54,543 nt of DNA from Verrucomicrobiota bacterium (GTDB lineage Bacteria > Verrucomicrobiota > Verrucomicrobiia > Limisphaerales > JACPZS01). Below the pieces are notes generated by a model, which saw nothing but the letters and a program-made list of their open reading frames with translations, was not told the origin of the DNA and made no database searches. The translations under genes and the position numbers were made by a program. Position 1 is the first letter of the stretch. Each line of letters starts with the position of its first letter. This document shows positions 54,341 to 54,543 of this stretch, piece by piece. The stretch spans positions 1 to 54,543 of the forward strand of contig JACPZS010000183.1 of NCBI GenBank assembly GCA_016195385.1. Reading direction: 5' to 3'.

Positions 54341-54543
54341 ATGCCCAGTCTTCGTAGCATAGCCAAAGTATTTCACGCCGCACTGCTAGCCGTCATCGGT
54401 TTGACAGCATCCGCGCAAGCGAACCCCGACCTCATAGACCAGGCCCGCGAAGCCTGGACCAAGCGTGACAAGCAACGCCTGGCAGCATGGCGCGAGCAAG
54501 CGGTACAAGAGCAGCATCCGCTGGCCATGTGGGCCGACTACTG
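54341..54543 (+). CDS. Soluble lytic murein transglycosylase, N-terminus (runs off window)
   Basis: From the ATG at 54341 the plus strand encodes a signal peptide (SLRSIAKVFHAALLAVIGLT then ASAQA) and the start of an Slt-type superhelical domain (DLIDQAREAWTKRDKQRLAA, HPLAMWADYW). It continues beyond the window. Slt cleaves peptidoglycan in the periplasm. A divergent Slt/5-FCL pair is common in Betaproteobacteria, which supports a foreign origin of the last 400 bases. Confidence 0.75.
   Translation, partial: MPSLRSIAKVFHAALLAVIGLTASAQANPDLIDQAREAWTKRDKQRLAAWREQAVQEQHPLAMWADY

Noticed and set aside
1..54543. Search for CRISPR arrays, rRNA genes and complete insertion sequences
   Set aside because: No direct-repeat arrays with spacers, no rRNA-like segments and no transposase-like protein were seen.

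Overview
The window looks like a piece of a Verrucomicrobia genome, most likely the Pedosphaera/Limisphaera side of the phylum, probably from a metagenome. I infer this from family content, not from a marker gene: pseudopilins with the [20 protein letters not shown] helix and an H-X9-DG tail, a PVC-type dehydrogenase/cytochrome c/DUF1080 fusion, several CotH-like proteins, phosphodiester glycosidases, FG-GAP/ASPIC and HYR secreted proteins, and an ECF sigma factor next to a WD40 protein kinase. Few genes have a clear Shine-Dalgarno, and at least two appear nearly leaderless. No rRNA, tRNA, CRISPR array or complete insertion sequence was seen.

Layout. 1-3366 (minus) is the N-terminal part of a giant secreted Ig-like repeat protein. 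3790-5828 holds an FHA/B-box protein, a SolA-like oxidase and a small membrane protein. 5916-9521 (minus) holds a pseudopilin and a three-gene run: an 88-aa protein, an EboB-like TatD hydrolase and a BaiN/HI0933 flavoprotein. 9742-12399 is a secreted HYR-repeat protein followed by a double-hairpin terminator. 12591-14171 is a sigma-70 factor plus apt. 14529-23512 is a cluster of three secreted CotH-like proteins and two tandem phosphodiester glycosidases. 23705-25560 holds a MATE exporter between two broken GMC-oxidoreductase starts. 25602-28996 is an A+T-richer restriction-modification island with intact and broken genes. 29116-32931 is the large dehydrogenase/cytochrome/DUF1080 fusion. 33147-36954 holds remnants of a second BaiN-like gene interrupted by a nucleotidyltransferase toxin-antitoxin-like pair, an FG-GAP/ASPIC protein and a PIN-domain toxin-antitoxin pair. 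37088-43140 holds a second pseudopilin, a WD40 Ser/Thr kinase gene broken in its catalytic core, and its ECF sigma factor. 43351-50585 holds two Gfo/Idh/MocA oxidoreductases, a YceI protein, a secreted protein, an FMN reductase, ribF and mobA. 50787-54136 is an ABC export operon whose last gene is cut off.

How the genes work together. Much of the window serves the cell surface: secreted repeat proteins, pseudopilins, CotH-like proteins and phosphodiester glycosidases. The CotH/glycosidase cluster is the best candidate for an undescribed system, possibly phosphate or phospho-sugar modification of surface material. Several kinds of small palindromic repeats are scattered through the right half; two lie in frame inside the kinase gene and one abuts a pseudopilin start. 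Gene decay is common: GMC, BaiN, methyltransferase, endonuclease and kinase fragments.

The right end needs caution. At about 54125-54136 the ABC adaptor gene stops matching its family. From there the sequence reads as a 5-formyltetrahydrofolate cyclo-ligase fragment and a divergent lytic transglycosylase start, a gene pair typical of Betaproteobacteria. This is probably a chimeric join in the assembly.
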